The notes under the pieces are model-generated. The model saw only the letters and a program-made list of their open reading frames with translations. It was not told where the DNA came from and ran no database searches. DNA of 7,014 nucleotides from Azonexaceae bacterium (GTDB lineage Bacteria; Pseudomonadota; Gammaproteobacteria; Burkholderiales; Rhodocyclaceae). A program made the position numbers and the translations under genes. Shown in pieces: positions 1 through 7,014 of the stretch (its first letter is position 1; each line of letters begins with the position of its first letter). The stretch is from the NCBI GenBank assembly GCA_009469685.1, contig SSTA01000373.1, positions 1 to 7,014 of the forward strand, given 5' to 3'.

Positions 1-375
1 TGGTTCGCCGACATCCAGGATCGTTTTCCGTTCCCCTTCAGTATGGTGCCGCCGGAAATCAGCTGGCAGATCTCCACCTGGTTCGAGTTGATTGGCGGCG
101 TCGCCCTGGTATTGGGAATTGCGACGCGCTTCTTCTCGATCTCGCTGGTCGTGCTAACCGTCGTCGCCATTGCCAGCGTCCATTGGCCGGACTCCTGGAA
201 CAGCCTGAGCGAGCTCTATCAGGGCTATGGCTTCACCGACAAGGGGTTCGGCAATTTCAAGCTGCCGGTTTTCTTTCTGGGGATGTTCGTACCCCTGATC
301 CTGCTCGGGCCGGGTCGCTTCAGCATAGACCACTGGCTGCGGAAGCGCTTCTATGCATCCCGGGAAGATGAGTGA
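1..375 (+). CDS. DoxX-family membrane protein, HvfX-like (5' end missing)
   Basis: The reading frame is open from the first base of the window and ends with TGA at 373-375, leaving 124 residues; the true start lies off the left edge. Numbering from base 1, hydrophobic segments lie at about residues 27-41, 44-60 and 88-104, so this is an inner-membrane protein. The pattern of a TELVGG-like helix (here FELIGGVALVLGIATR), then HWPDSWNSLSELYQGYG, then GFGNFKLP and a closing GPGRFSIDHWL is what I know from the HvfX branch of DoxX proteins. That branch sits in operons for copper-binding ribosomal peptides beside DUF692 and DUF2063 maturation genes. The family's biochemical role is not well settled. 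The neighbouring genes that would confirm the HvfX assignment are outside the window. The stop overlaps the GTG start of the next gene, so the two are probably cotranslated. I am confident of DoxX and fairly confident of the HvfX branch. Confidence 0.8.
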   Translation, partial: WFADIQDRFPFPFSMVPPEISWQISTWFELIGGVALVLGIATRFFSISLVVLTVVAIASVHWPDSWNSLSELYQGYGFTDKGFGNFKLPVFFLGMFVPLILLGPGRFSIDHWLRKRFYASREDE

Positions 376-779
376 ATCTGCTGCGCTATTTCCAAGCCTT
401 GAGCCAGGGCCGGATGGTTCTGTGGTGCTATCTGATCTGGTATTTGACGACAGTCGCATTCCGCTTCGACCCGACCCCTGCCATCTGGCTTAATTCGCTT
501 GGAATCAGCGCGTTGATCGGGTTTGCCCTGATCCTGAGCGTTGGTGGCCCGGGGGGAACGCGTCCGGCCGGTTGGCAGAAATTCCGCCTCTTTCTCATGC
601 CCTTCTGCGTTTCCAGCTTTTCCGCCTTGATCAAGGGTCATGGCTATTGGCTGATCTTTCCGCCCGACGTCTTTGAGTTGCTTTTCGCGGTTGGCCTGTG
701 TGCGGTTTTCGTCGCCTTCGTGCTGGGGCTGCGCTCCCTTCGGACTAGGCCCGGTGCACTTGGCAATCTCGCTCGTTGA
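372..779 (+). CDS. Small multi-pass membrane protein of unknown function, coupled to the HvfX-like gene
   Basis: This gene encodes 135 residues starting at GTG (372-374), which overlaps the upstream stop in a GTGA arrangement; a purine-rich GGGAAG stretch lies just upstream at 362-367. I do not recognise a named family. Hydrophobic segments are at about residues 14-31, 39-57, 71-88 and 100-120, suggesting three or four membrane passes. A basic tail (RSLRTRPGALGNLAR) follows the last one. Notable stretches are RYFQALSQGRMVLWCYLIWY near the N-terminus and FRLFLMPFCVSSFSALIKGHG at 71-91; the second has Cys79 and His90, and Cys19 and Cys110 lie in other helices. Overlap with the HvfX-like gene suggests a shared pathway, possibly copper or metal stress, but that is inference from position only. 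The gene ends 12 bp before the convergent eutC stop. The frame is very likely real because of the coupling and the coherent hydrophobic pattern. Confidence 0.75.
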   Translation: MNLLRYFQALSQGRMVLWCYLIWYLTTVAFRFDPTPAIWLNSLGISALIGFALILSVGGPGGTRPAGWQKFRLFLMPFCVSSFSALIKGHGYWLIFPPDVFELLFAVGLCAVFVAFVLGLRSLRTRPGALGNLAR

Positions 780-791
780 GGGGCTGGCGCA

Positions 792-1559
792 CTAGCGGAG
801 AAGGACGGTGGTGGGTGTGGCCCCACATCGGGATTCGTCGCGCAAGCCTATACCGGTCAGTCCCCGGGCAAGGGCCGCCTTGATCAACCACGCGAGGCGC
901 TCGGCCGCCTCCTTGGGCTGAAGGCCTTGCGGGCGGATGTTGGAAACGCAATTGCGTTGGGCGTCGATGCAGCCGACCCGGGGGCTATGGGTCAAGTATG
1001 CGCCCAGGCTATCCGGCGCGGTCAGCCCCGGTCGCTCGCCCAGCAGAATCAGACCGAGGGTGGCGCCGAGCAGGGCTCCGATTTCGTCACCCAGGGCAAC
1101 CCGACCCTGCTCAGCGAGAACCGTTGGCCCGATGCTCAGGCCCTCCAGCCGTGGCAGCAGCGAGGTGAGGAGAGTCAGGGCGTGGCGCTCGACCGCGATT
1201 GCCGATAGGCCATCGGCAATGATGACCACCAGGTCATAGCTTGCCGCGTGCGTACGCAAAATGGGCAGGCTGTCTGCGGCAAGCCGCCGGCCGAGATCGG
1301 GGCGCTGAAGATAGACCTGGCGGTCGGCGCAGCGACTGCGAACCTTAAGTACCGGTGCGTGGCCGACGTTCGCCAAGCGGGACGCGAACTGCGCGAAATC
1401 GAGCGGTGTGTGGACAGCATCCCGCGCCAGGGCTCGCGCCACGTCGAAGGCCAGGACGGCCTCGGTCGGGAGACTGTCGCCGACGCGGCCCAGGGCGACA
1501 CGGGCGGGCGTCAGCGTCGCCAGTTCATGCCAAGGGTAGCGCCGGAGCAATCCGCTCAT
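792..1559 (-). CDS. eutC: Ethanolamine ammonia-lyase light chain (small subunit)
   Basis: EutC is the small subunit of adenosylcobalamin-dependent ethanolamine ammonia-lyase (EC 4.3.1.7), which converts ethanolamine to acetaldehyde and ammonia, and it helps bind the cobalamin. The 255 residues carry the family's conserved blocks in order: TPARVALGR (17-25), ADRQVYLQRPDLGRRL (78-93), DLVVIIADGLSA (109-120), GRVALGDEIGALLGA (152-166), GERPGL (174-179) and DAQRNCVSNIRPQGL (199-213). Its ATG overlaps the eutB stop (ATGA, 1556-1559), so translation is probably coupled; no strong separate ribosome site is visible. It is shorter than the roughly 295-residue E. coli protein because the N-terminus begins near the TxARVxxGR block. 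The N-terminal extension that targets the enterobacterial subunit to the ethanolamine microcompartment is missing. A tail of about 14 residues extends past the usual C-terminal end. Confidence 0.96.
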   Translation of the reverse strand: MSGLLRRYPWHELATLTPARVALGRVGDSLPTEAVLAFDVARALARDAVHTPLDFAQFASRLANVGHAPVLKVRSRCADRQVYLQRPDLGRRLAADSLPILRTHAASYDLVVIIADGLSAIAVERHALTLLTSLLPRLEGLSIGPTVLAEQGRVALGDEIGALLGATLGLILLGERPGLTAPDSLGAYLTHSPRVGCIDAQRNCVSNIRPQGLQPKEAAERLAWLIKAALARGLTGIGLRDESRCGATPTTVLLR

Positions 1560-2944
1560 GACTGGCTACCAGCTACTGTCGCCAGCAAGGGGTGGTCCGC
1601 GGCGACCGGCAGCAGGCGACCTTGATCGTCGGCGATCCCGATTTCCATGAGCCACTGCTCGAATTCCGGTGCGCGGCGCAAGCCTAGAATCTGGCGCAGG
1701 AACAGGGGGTCGTGGAAGGAAGTGCTCTGGTAATTGAGCATGATGTCGTCGGCGCCGGGGACCCCCATGATGAAATTGACGCCGGCGCTCCCCAGGAGGA
1801 CCAGGAGGTTATCGACGTCATCCTGATCCGCTTCGGCGTGATTGGTGTAGCAGATGTCGCAGCCCATGGGCAGGCCCAGCAGCTTCCCGCAAAAATGATC
1901 TTCCAAGCCGGCGCGGATGATCTCCTTGCCGTCGAAAAGGTACTCCGGTCCGATGAAGCCGACCACGGTATTGACGAGCAGGGGCGAGAAATTCCGCGCG
2001 ACCGCGTAGGCCCGGGCCTCGCAGGTCTGCTGGTCGACGCCATGGTGGGAATTGGCGGATAGGGCGCTGCCCTGCCCGGTTTCGAAGTACATGACGTTCC
2101 GGCCGACCGTTCCTCGGTTCAACGCCTGGGCGGCATCACGCGCTTCGGCCAGCAGGGCGAGATTGATACCGAATCCCAGGTTGGCCGCTTCGGTACCGGC
2201 GATGGACTGAAAGACGAGGTCCACGGGCAGACCGGATTCCATCGCTCGCAGTTGATGGGTGACATGGGTCAGGATGCAAGACTGGGTTGGAATGGCGAAG
2301 CGAGTGATCAGCTCGTCCAGCATGTGCCAGAGCGATGCCATGGCTGCAAGGTCGTCCGAGGCGGGATTGATACCGATGACTGCATCGCCCGCGCCATACA
2401 GCAGGCCGTCGAGAATGGCCGCGGCGATTCCGCGGGGGTCATCGGTCGGGTGATTCGGCTGCAGGCGTACCGCCAGCCGCCCGGGCAGTCCGATGGTGTC
2501 GCGAAAGGCCGTGGTGACGTGGCATTTGCGCGCTGCGGCGATCAAGTCCTGATTCCGCATGAGCTTGCTGACGGCAGCTGCCATTTCCGGAGTGATGCCG
2601 GGTGCGGCGGCGGCGAGCGCTGTGGCGTCCGTGTCGGTCTCCAGCAGCCAGTCGCGGAATTCCCCGACCGTCAGCGAGGCGAGCGGGGCGAAGGCATGGG
2701 GGTCATGGCTATCGACGATGAGCCGGGTGACCTCGTCGCTTTCGTAGGGGACCACCGCATCCTCCAGAAAACGCCTTAGCGGCAGGTCGGCGAGGGCCAA
2801 GCGTGCGGCCATGCGTTCTCCGGCCGTCGCTGCCGCAATTCCCGCCAGACGGTCTCCGGAACGCTCAGGACTGGCCTTGGCCAGCAGTTCCCGAAGATCT
2901 GCAAAGCGATGGGTTACGCCTCCGACTTTGGCGCTGAACGACAT
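1556..2944 (-). CDS. eutB: Ethanolamine ammonia-lyase heavy chain (large subunit)
   Basis: EutB is the catalytic TIM-barrel subunit of ethanolamine ammonia-lyase; it works with EutC and adenosylcobalamin to release acetaldehyde and ammonia. Its 462 residues compare with about 453 in E. coli, and similarity is visible end to end. Residues equivalent to the E. coli active site are all present: Arg160 and Gln162 in RLQPN, Asn193 in GDAVIGINP, Glu288 in YFETGQGSALSA and Asp363 in MGCDICYTNHAEADQ. Other family blocks are NTVVGFIGPEYLFDG (325-339), IIRAGLEDHFCGKLLG (342-357) and DDIMLNYQSTSFHD (399-412). The enzyme therefore looks intact. The ATG is supported by an AGGAG six bases upstream. The gene lies 71 bp after mnmC and overlaps eutC by 4 bp. 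No eutA reactivase, microcompartment shell gene or permease is in the window. Confidence 0.98.
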   Translation of the reverse strand: MSFSAKVGGVTHRFADLRELLAKASPERSGDRLAGIAAATAGERMAARLALADLPLRRFLEDAVVPYESDEVTRLIVDSHDPHAFAPLASLTVGEFRDWLLETDTDATALAAAAPGITPEMAAAVSKLMRNQDLIAAARKCHVTTAFRDTIGLPGRLAVRLQPNHPTDDPRGIAAAILDGLLYGAGDAVIGINPASDDLAAMASLWHMLDELITRFAIPTQSCILTHVTHQLRAMESGLPVDLVFQSIAGTEAANLGFGINLALLAEARDAAQALNRGTVGRNVMYFETGQGSALSANSHHGVDQQTCEARAYAVARNFSPLLVNTVVGFIGPEYLFDGKEIIRAGLEDHFCGKLLGLPMGCDICYTNHAEADQDDVDNLLVLLGSAGVNFIMGVPGADDIMLNYQSTSFHDPLFLRQILGLRRAPEFEQWLMEIGIADDQGRLLPVAADHPLLATVAGSQS

Positions 2945-2950
2945 GACGGG

Positions 2951-2955
2951 CTCCT
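2951..2955 (-). promoter_or_regulatory. Ribosome binding site of eutB
   Basis: On the minus strand this reads AGGAG, six bases before the eutB ATG at 2944-2942. It is the clearest Shine-Dalgarno match among the genes in this window and fixes the eutB start. Confidence 0.75.
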
Positions 2956-2980
2956 GCGATCCGAGGCCGATGACGAGCCC

Positions 2981-2986
2981 ATTTTA
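2981..2986 (-). promoter_or_regulatory. Possible -10 element in the mnmC-eutB gap
   Basis: The 71 bp gap between mnmC and eutB (2945-3015) is the longest gap on the minus strand. It contains TAAAAT, one mismatch from the sigma-70 -10 consensus, in an otherwise GC-rich stretch about 37 bases before the eutB ATG. No convincing -35 hexamer lies 16-18 bases upstream and there is no extended -10 TGn. I see no clear stem-loop with a T-tract in the gap, so mnmC-eutB readthrough is possible. The element is weak evidence that eutBC can be transcribed apart from mnmC. Confidence 0.2.
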
Positions 2987-3015
2987 GCTGGCCTGGGAGC
3001 CTTCGGAGCAGCTGT

Positions 3016-4917
3016 TCAGCCGACCGGCTGGCGGCGGCGAAGGAGAAATCGCCCGGGATCGACGGCCGCCACCAGGTCGGAATCCAGGGGCAGGGGGTCA
3101 CCTGCCATCAGGCTGGCGATCAGTTCGGCCATCAATGCCGACCACACGATGCCGCGGGCACCGTATCCCTGGAGACAGAATGCTCCGGGGAGCCGGGGCA
3201 CATCGATCAGCCGGGTCGTCTCCCGGCCGGCTGCGAAATCGGGGATCGCGCCGACTATGGGCAGCCGATCCGGAGATACGGGGCGAAAGCCTACCCGGCC
3301 GCCGAGTTCGGCGGGGTCGAGTCCGGCGGCGTAGCCCGGCAACATCAGTTCCAACCGGGCAAGGTTGTCGGCATGGTCGCCGACCCGTTCGCCGGGCTCG
3401 TCGTCCGAGAGGGTATAGCTCGCCCCCGCCAACTGGACGCCGTCCACTGCCGGGGTGGCATAACCGAGGCGGCAGACGACCACCTCCAGGGGCGACCTGG
3501 TTCCGGCAGGTAAATGGGTCACCTGACCGCGAGCCCGATGCTGCGGGAGGTGGGTGAGGAGGTCTAGTCTGGTCGCCGCAGCCCCTGCCGCGATCACCAG
3601 AAAAGGGGCGGCGGCGACCCGAGTGCCGTCTGCGCCGAATGCGCGCCACTCGCCGTCTGCCCGTTCCAGGCGCGCAACGGCGCATCCGAAGCGCGTCGCG
3701 ATGCGTTCCGGAAAAGCCGCCAGAGCTGCACCGCACAGGGATGGGGGTTGCACCCAGCCGCCCCCCGGAAACCACCAGCCGCCTGTGTCGGCGGGCCAAG
3801 CGAGTTTGGCGGACGCCTCTTCACGGTCGAGAAACTGAAGGTATTCGCCGGGCGGATGCAAAGTTTCGACGGTACGTCGCTGAATGGTCTCGTGGGAGGC
3901 ATCCCGGGCAAGGTGCATGACCCCGCACGGTGACCAGCGCACGGCCCCGCCGAGATCGTCGATCAGCGCCCGAGTCGCCAAGTAGCCTGCGCGGGTGAGC
4001 CGGGCAAGCCGATTGTCGTCCACGCTGGGTAGAGGGCGCAGGACGCCGGCGAGATTGCCCGAGGCTCCCAACCCGGGGGCGCCGTTCTCATCGAGGACGG
4101 TCACCTGCCAGCCGCGGCGCGCAAGCCCATGGGCGGCAGTCGCGCCGGCCAGCCCGGCGCCGAGGACCAGGGCGCGGCGATCAGATGGGGTTTGTCTCTT
4201 GGCGGGTTTGCGCGAGCGGTAACGGCCGACCAGCATATGCCGCTTGGCGGCGAAACCCGGGCGCTTTTCCAGGTCGAATTCTGCGGCGGCGAGGGCGTCG
4301 CGGACGGCGCCGCTGACGGACCAGCTCGCCAGGGTCGCGCCCGGGGCGGCAAGGCGGGCCAGGGTGCGGCAGAGGAGGGGAGACCACAGTTCCGGGTTCT
4401 TGGCCGGCGAAAAGCCGTCCAGGTAAAAGGCATCCACGGCGGCATCGATCTTGCGCAAAACCTCGACGGCGTCGCCGAAGACCAGGGTCAGGATCACCCG
4501 CCCGCCGGCCAGGTTGAGGCGATGAATGCCGGGCACCAGGGGCGGCCAGCGTTCGCGCAGCGCTTCGGCCAGGGGGGCGAATTCCGGCCAGGTGGCCTGG
4601 GCAGTGCGCAGGTCCTCGGCACTGAAAGGGTGCTTCTCGGCGGAGACAAAATGCAAGCGCTGGCAGCGCTGAGGGTCCGCCTGCCAGGCTGCCCAAGTGG
4701 CGAGAAAGTTGAGTCCCAGGCCAAAGCCGGTTTCCAGGATGACGAAACGCTCTTGCCCCTGCCAGCGGGTGGGGAGGTCGTTCCCGCCGAGAAAGACATG
4801 GCGCGCCTGCTGCGGGCCACCGGCGGCGGAATGATACACATCGCCGTAGGCGGCGGAGAATGGGGTGCCGTCCGGCCCGATTTCGAGTCGGGCGGGTTCG
4901 AGCCTGACTTGCGTCAC
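3016..4917 (-). CDS. mnmC: Bifunctional tRNA mnm5s2U34 methyltransferase / FAD-dependent cmnm5s2U34 oxidoreductase
   Basis: MnmC completes the wobble modification of tRNAs that read split-box codons. Its FAD domain removes the carboxymethyl group of cmnm5s2U34 to give nm5s2U34, and its SAM-dependent domain methylates that to mnm5s2U34. The 633 residues cover both domains (E. coli, about 668). The N-terminal methyltransferase shows the DVYHS motif (26-30), SAM loop ETGFGLGLN (62-70) and [12 protein letters not shown] (167-178). A linker near 235-247 leads to the FAD-binding [18 protein letters not shown] (253-270), ending in VTVLDE. Further oxidoreductase blocks are [12 protein letters not shown] (287-298), [16 protein letters not shown] (541-556) and [20 protein letters not shown] (583-602). 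The start is GTG at 4917-4915: it gives an N-terminus that aligns with E. coli MnmC, and no other start lies between it and the in-frame stop 17 codons upstream. No well-spaced ribosome site precedes it, since AGG directly abuts the GTG, so it may rely on translation of the upstream gene. Confidence 0.97.
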   Translation of the reverse strand: MTQVRLEPARLEIGPDGTPFSAAYGDVYHSAAGGPQQARHVFLGGNDLPTRWQGQERFVILETGFGLGLNFLATWAAWQADPQRCQRLHFVSAEKHPFSAEDLRTAQATWPEFAPLAEALRERWPPLVPGIHRLNLAGGRVILTLVFGDAVEVLRKIDAAVDAFYLDGFSPAKNPELWSPLLCRTLARLAAPGATLASWSVSGAVRDALAAAEFDLEKRPGFAAKRHMLVGRYRSRKPAKRQTPSDRRALVLGAGLAGATAAHGLARRGWQVTVLDENGAPGLGASGNLAGVLRPLPSVDDNRLARLTRAGYLATRALIDDLGGAVRWSPCGVMHLARDASHETIQRRTVETLHPPGEYLQFLDREEASAKLAWPADTGGWWFPGGGWVQPPSLCGAALAAFPERIATRFGCAVARLERADGEWRAFGADGTRVAAAPFLVIAAGAAATRLDLLTHLPQHRARGQVTHLPAGTRSPLEVVVCRLGYATPAVDGVQLAGASYTLSDDEPGERVGDHADNLARLELMLPGYAAGLDPAELGGRVGFRPVSPDRLPIVGAIPDFAAGRETTRLIDVPRLPGAFCLQGYGARGIVWSALMAELIASLMAGDPLPLDSDLVAAVDPGRFLLRRRQPVG

Positions 4918-4968
4918 CCTGGTCCGGTCTGCCGCCGGCGATTCGAAGACTCCAGAGCCACGGGCATG

Positions 4969-5454
4969 TCAGTGGAGGAGGGTCTTGCCGGCCCCGGCAT
5001 CTTGGGTCGGACGGGGACTCCCGTAAGACAGATCGAGGTCCCAGCCGGCGGTATCGGCTCCGGCGCGCAACATGGCGCACAGGGCCTGGAGGCGGTGGGC
5101 GTCGAGCGCCAGGGTAAAACTGCGCTCCCGGGGCTCGCGCAGGGTGATCTTGCAGCGTCCGGGGCCCGCCGGTTCCAGCTTGGCCTCGCTGGGAAGCAGG
5201 GGCGTCGAGCCGAGGGGAAGCACGGGATCTTCGTTGCGATAGGGTTCGCCGAAGCTGCCGGGCTCTTCTCCCGAAACGTTCTCCGGGACAGGCTTGAGAT
5301 GGTCCAGCAGCAGCGCCATCAGGAGGGGCCAAAGTTCCCTGAGGAAGCGCCGGGTGAGGAAGACCCTGATTTCCTCCCGGGTATCGGTCGCGATGCGCAG
5401 CAGGAGACGATCCTGGACCGGGTCGGCGGCAGCCTGAATTTGCCGGATTTTCAT
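4969..5454 (-). CDS. Conserved-looking protein of unknown function between lysS and mnmC
   Basis: This gene encodes 161 residues from ATG at 5454-5452, with GGAAAGG about 10 bases upstream. I recall similar short proteins in beta- and gammaproteobacteria but no assigned function. The N-terminus has a compact block, QDRLLLRIATDTREEIRVFL (14-33), followed by TRRFLRELWPLLMALLLDHL (34-53), which looks like a beta-hairpin leading into an amphipathic helix. A proline- and charge-rich linker runs from about 54 to 92. A second beta-rich block, CKITLREPRERSFTLALD (101-118), is followed by a helix, HRLQALCAMLRAGADTAGWD (120-139). There is no signal peptide or clear membrane segment, so it is probably a soluble cytosolic protein. 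It lies 37 bp after lysS and 51 bp before mnmC on the same strand, which suggests cotranscription and perhaps a link to tRNA biology, but position is the only evidence. It is in the same frame as mnmC, separated by one TGA. Confidence 0.8.
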   Translation of the reverse strand: MKIRQIQAAADPVQDRLLLRIATDTREEIRVFLTRRFLRELWPLLMALLLDHLKPVPENVSGEEPGSFGEPYRNEDPVLPLGSTPLLPSEAKLEPAGPGRCKITLREPRERSFTLALDAHRLQALCAMLRAGADTAGWDLDLSYGSPRPTQDAGAGKTLLH

Positions 5455-5491
5455 CAGGCGCGACCTTTCCGTTGGCCAGACGCGGCGGGAA

Positions 5492-6997
5492 TCATTCCGG
5501 CCGCATCTGGGGAAAGAGAATCACGTCGCGAATCGCAGGGGCGTTGGTGAGCAGCATGACCAGGCGATCGATGCCGATTCCACAACCGCCGGTGGGGGGG
5601 AGACCGTACTCCAGAGCGCGGATGAAGTCGGCGTCGTAGTACATGGCCTCCTCGTCGCCGGCGTCCTTGGCCTGGGCCTGGGCGGCGAAGCGAGCGGCCT
5701 GGTCCTCGGCGTCGTTCAACTCGGAAAAGCCGTTGGCGATCTCGCGGCCGACGATGAAGAGCTCGAAGCGTTCGGTGATTTCCGGGTTGCTGTCGGAGGC
5801 GCGGGCCAGGGGCGACACTTCCACCGGGTAGTCGATGATGAAGGTGGGCTCCCAGGTCTGGGCCTCGGCGCAGGCTTCGAAGAGCTGCAGCTGCAGGCTG
5901 CCCAGGCCGCCGGGTTTGACCGGCTCGCCGAAGGCCTTGATCTTGGTCTTGAGGAATTCGGCGTCGGCCAGCTGGGCGTCGGTGAATTCCGGATGCTCCT
6001 TCTGGATGGCGCCCAGGATGGTCAGCCGGTGGAAGGGTTTGGAGAGGTCCAGCACGCGGCCTTGATAGTCGAAGACCTCCTTGCCGAGGGCCTCGCGGGC
6101 GGCGTGGCGCAGGAGACCTTCGGTGAAGTCCATCAGGCTACGGTAGTCGGCGTAGGCCTCGTAGAACTCCATCATGGTGAATTCCGGGTTGTGGCGGGGG
6201 CTGAGGCCTTCGTTGCGGAAATTGCGGTTGATTTCGAACACTTTCTCGAAACCGCCCACCACCAGGCGCTTCAGGTACAGCTCGGGGGCGATGCGCAGGA
6301 ACTGCTGCATGTCCAGGGCATTATGGTGGGTGACGAAGGGCTTGGCCGAGGCACCGCCCGGGATGGGGTGCATCATCGGCGTTTCCACTTCCAGGAAGCC
6401 GTGGCCGCTCATATAGTTGCGGATCGAGGCGACGATCGCGCTGCGAGCGCGGAAGGTGGCCCGGGTTTCCTCATTCATGATGAGATCGACGTAGCGCTGG
6501 CGGTACTTCATCTCCACGTCGGCGAGGCCGTGGAACTTGTCCGGCAGCGGCCGCAGCGACTTGGTCAGCAGGCGGAGTTCGGCGGCCTGGATGGTCAGTT
6601 CGCCGGTCTTGGTCTTCATCAGGGTCCCGACGACGCCGAGAATGTCGCCCAGGTCCCAGGTCTTGAAGGCGGCATAGGATTCCTCCCCCACCTTGTCCCG
6701 GGCCACGTAGATCTGGATACGGCCGGAGACGTCTTGGAGGGTGGCGAAGGAGGCCTTGCCCATCACCCGCTTCAGCATCATGCGACCGCCGACCTTGACC
6801 TCCACGGGCAGTCCTTCCAATTCCTCGGTCGTCTTGTCGCCGTATGCCTCCACCAGCCTGGCCGCCATGTTTTCGCGCTGGAAATCGTTGGGGAAGGCCT
6901 CGCCAGTTTTCCGCCACTCGGCGAGCTTGGCACGGCGCTCGGCGATGAGCTGATTCTCGTCCTGGTGGGGGGAAGGGCGTTGATCGTCGTTGGACAT
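5492..6997 (-). CDS. lysS: Lysyl-tRNA synthetase, class II
   Basis: LysRS attaches lysine to tRNA-Lys in the cytosol (EC 6.1.1.6). The 501 residues match the bacterial LysS length. An N-terminal helix (to about 50) precedes the OB-fold anticodon-binding domain (about 65-145, with [19 protein letters not shown] at 71-89). The class II catalytic core follows. Motif 1 is around [21 protein letters not shown] (201-221). Motif 2 is around [20 protein letters not shown] (254-273) and includes the conserved ATP-binding Arg. Motif 3 is [13 protein letters not shown] (470-482), close to the end LFPQMRPE. The start is supported by AAGGAT seven bases upstream. All motifs are intact. In many bacteria prfB precedes lysS; the corresponding region here lies beyond the right edge. 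It appears to be the first minus-strand gene within the window, followed by the 161-residue unknown and mnmC. Confidence 0.99.
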   Translation of the reverse strand: MSNDDQRPSPHQDENQLIAERRAKLAEWRKTGEAFPNDFQRENMAARLVEAYGDKTTEELEGLPVEVKVGGRMMLKRVMGKASFATLQDVSGRIQIYVARDKVGEESYAAFKTWDLGDILGVVGTLMKTKTGELTIQAAELRLLTKSLRPLPDKFHGLADVEMKYRQRYVDLIMNEETRATFRARSAIVASIRNYMSGHGFLEVETPMMHPIPGGASAKPFVTHHNALDMQQFLRIAPELYLKRLVVGGFEKVFEINRNFRNEGLSPRHNPEFTMMEFYEAYADYRSLMDFTEGLLRHAAREALGKEVFDYQGRVLDLSKPFHRLTILGAIQKEHPEFTDAQLADAEFLKTKIKAFGEPVKPGGLGSLQLQLFEACAEAQTWEPTFIIDYPVEVSPLARASDSNPEITERFELFIVGREIANGFSELNDAEDQAARFAAQAQAKDAGDEEAMYYDADFIRALEYGLPPTGGCGIGIDRLVMLLTNAPAIRDVILFPQMRPE

Positions 6998-7004
6998 GGG
7001 TGGA

Positions 7005-7010
7005 ATCCTT
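7005..7010 (-). promoter_or_regulatory. Ribosome binding site of lysS
   Basis: The minus strand reads AAGGAT seven bases before the lysS ATG at 6997-6995. It supports that start over the internal Met residues. Only 17 bases remain before the window edge, so no promoter can be judged. Confidence 0.6.
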
Positions 7011-7014
7011 GAAA

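Noticed and set aside
783..796. A short stem-loop (GCTGG, loop CGCA, CTAGC) at the convergent junction, considered as a terminator
   Set aside because: It has only five pairs, one a G-T wobble, and no T-tract on either strand. It also overlaps the eutC stop. This is likely chance.
2252..2779. A 175-codon plus-strand open frame inside eutB
   Set aside because: It lies fully antisense to conserved EutB sequence, including active-site codons, and has no independent signal.
4181..5332. A 383-codon minus-strand frame overlapping mnmC and the 161-residue gene
   Set aside because: It is an alternative frame of the same coding DNA, very rich in Arg, Pro and Gly. MnmC and the upstream gene explain the region better.
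5455..5491. The gap after lysS, checked for a terminator or promoter
   Set aside because: It is 37 bp with no convincing hairpin and T-tract and no -10/-35 pair. It is better read as an intra-operon spacer carrying the ribosome site of the next gene.
4129..5550. A 473-codon open frame on the plus strand opposite mnmC and the 161-residue gene
   Set aside because: It lies antisense to a clear MnmC and runs across gene boundaries. Its composition (Gly, Gln, Ala, Arg rich, no domain) is typical of the mirror frame of a GC-rich gene.
5993..7012. A 339-codon plus-strand open frame opposite lysS
   Set aside because: It is an exact antisense shadow of the LysS catalytic core, and its His/Val/Glu-rich product shows no recognisable fold.

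Overview
This GC-rich window reads as ordinary chromosome from a betaproteobacterium or gammaproteobacterium. The evidence is the style of the lysyl-tRNA synthetase, a full-length fused MnmC (typical of these two classes), a lone eutBC pair and an HvfX-type DoxX protein. I cannot name the genus. Almost every base lies in a gene. I see no tRNA, rRNA, CRISPR array, insertion sequence, phage gene or sizeable repeat.

Layout: the left edge (1-779) holds two plus-strand membrane-protein genes. The first is the 3' part of a DoxX-family gene resembling HvfX, a partner of copper-binding peptide (RiPP) clusters. The second is an unnamed 135-residue membrane protein whose GTG start overlaps the first gene's stop. 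The rest of that presumed operon lies off the left end. These genes converge, with only 12 bp between stops, on five minus-strand genes filling 792-6997.

In transcription order the minus-strand genes are lysS, a 161-residue protein of unknown function, mnmC, eutB and eutC. Gaps are 37, 51 and 71 bp, and eutB and eutC overlap by 4 bp (ATGA). lysS and mnmC share a substrate: MnmC finishes the mnm5s2U34 modification of tRNAs including tRNA-Lys(UUU), which LysRS charges. eutB and eutC encode the two subunits of adenosylcobalamin-dependent ethanolamine ammonia-lyase, which splits ethanolamine into acetaldehyde and ammonia. No shell protein, reactivase, aldehyde dehydrogenase or permease gene is present here. 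EutC also lacks the N-terminal extension of the enterobacterial protein, which points to a cytosolic, nitrogen-scavenging use of ethanolamine.

Nothing here is clearly a new system. The items most worth a second look are the two unnamed proteins (372-779 and 4969-5454), the eutBC pair placed behind tRNA genes, and the single leaky-context TGA separating the 161-residue gene from mnmC in the same frame.
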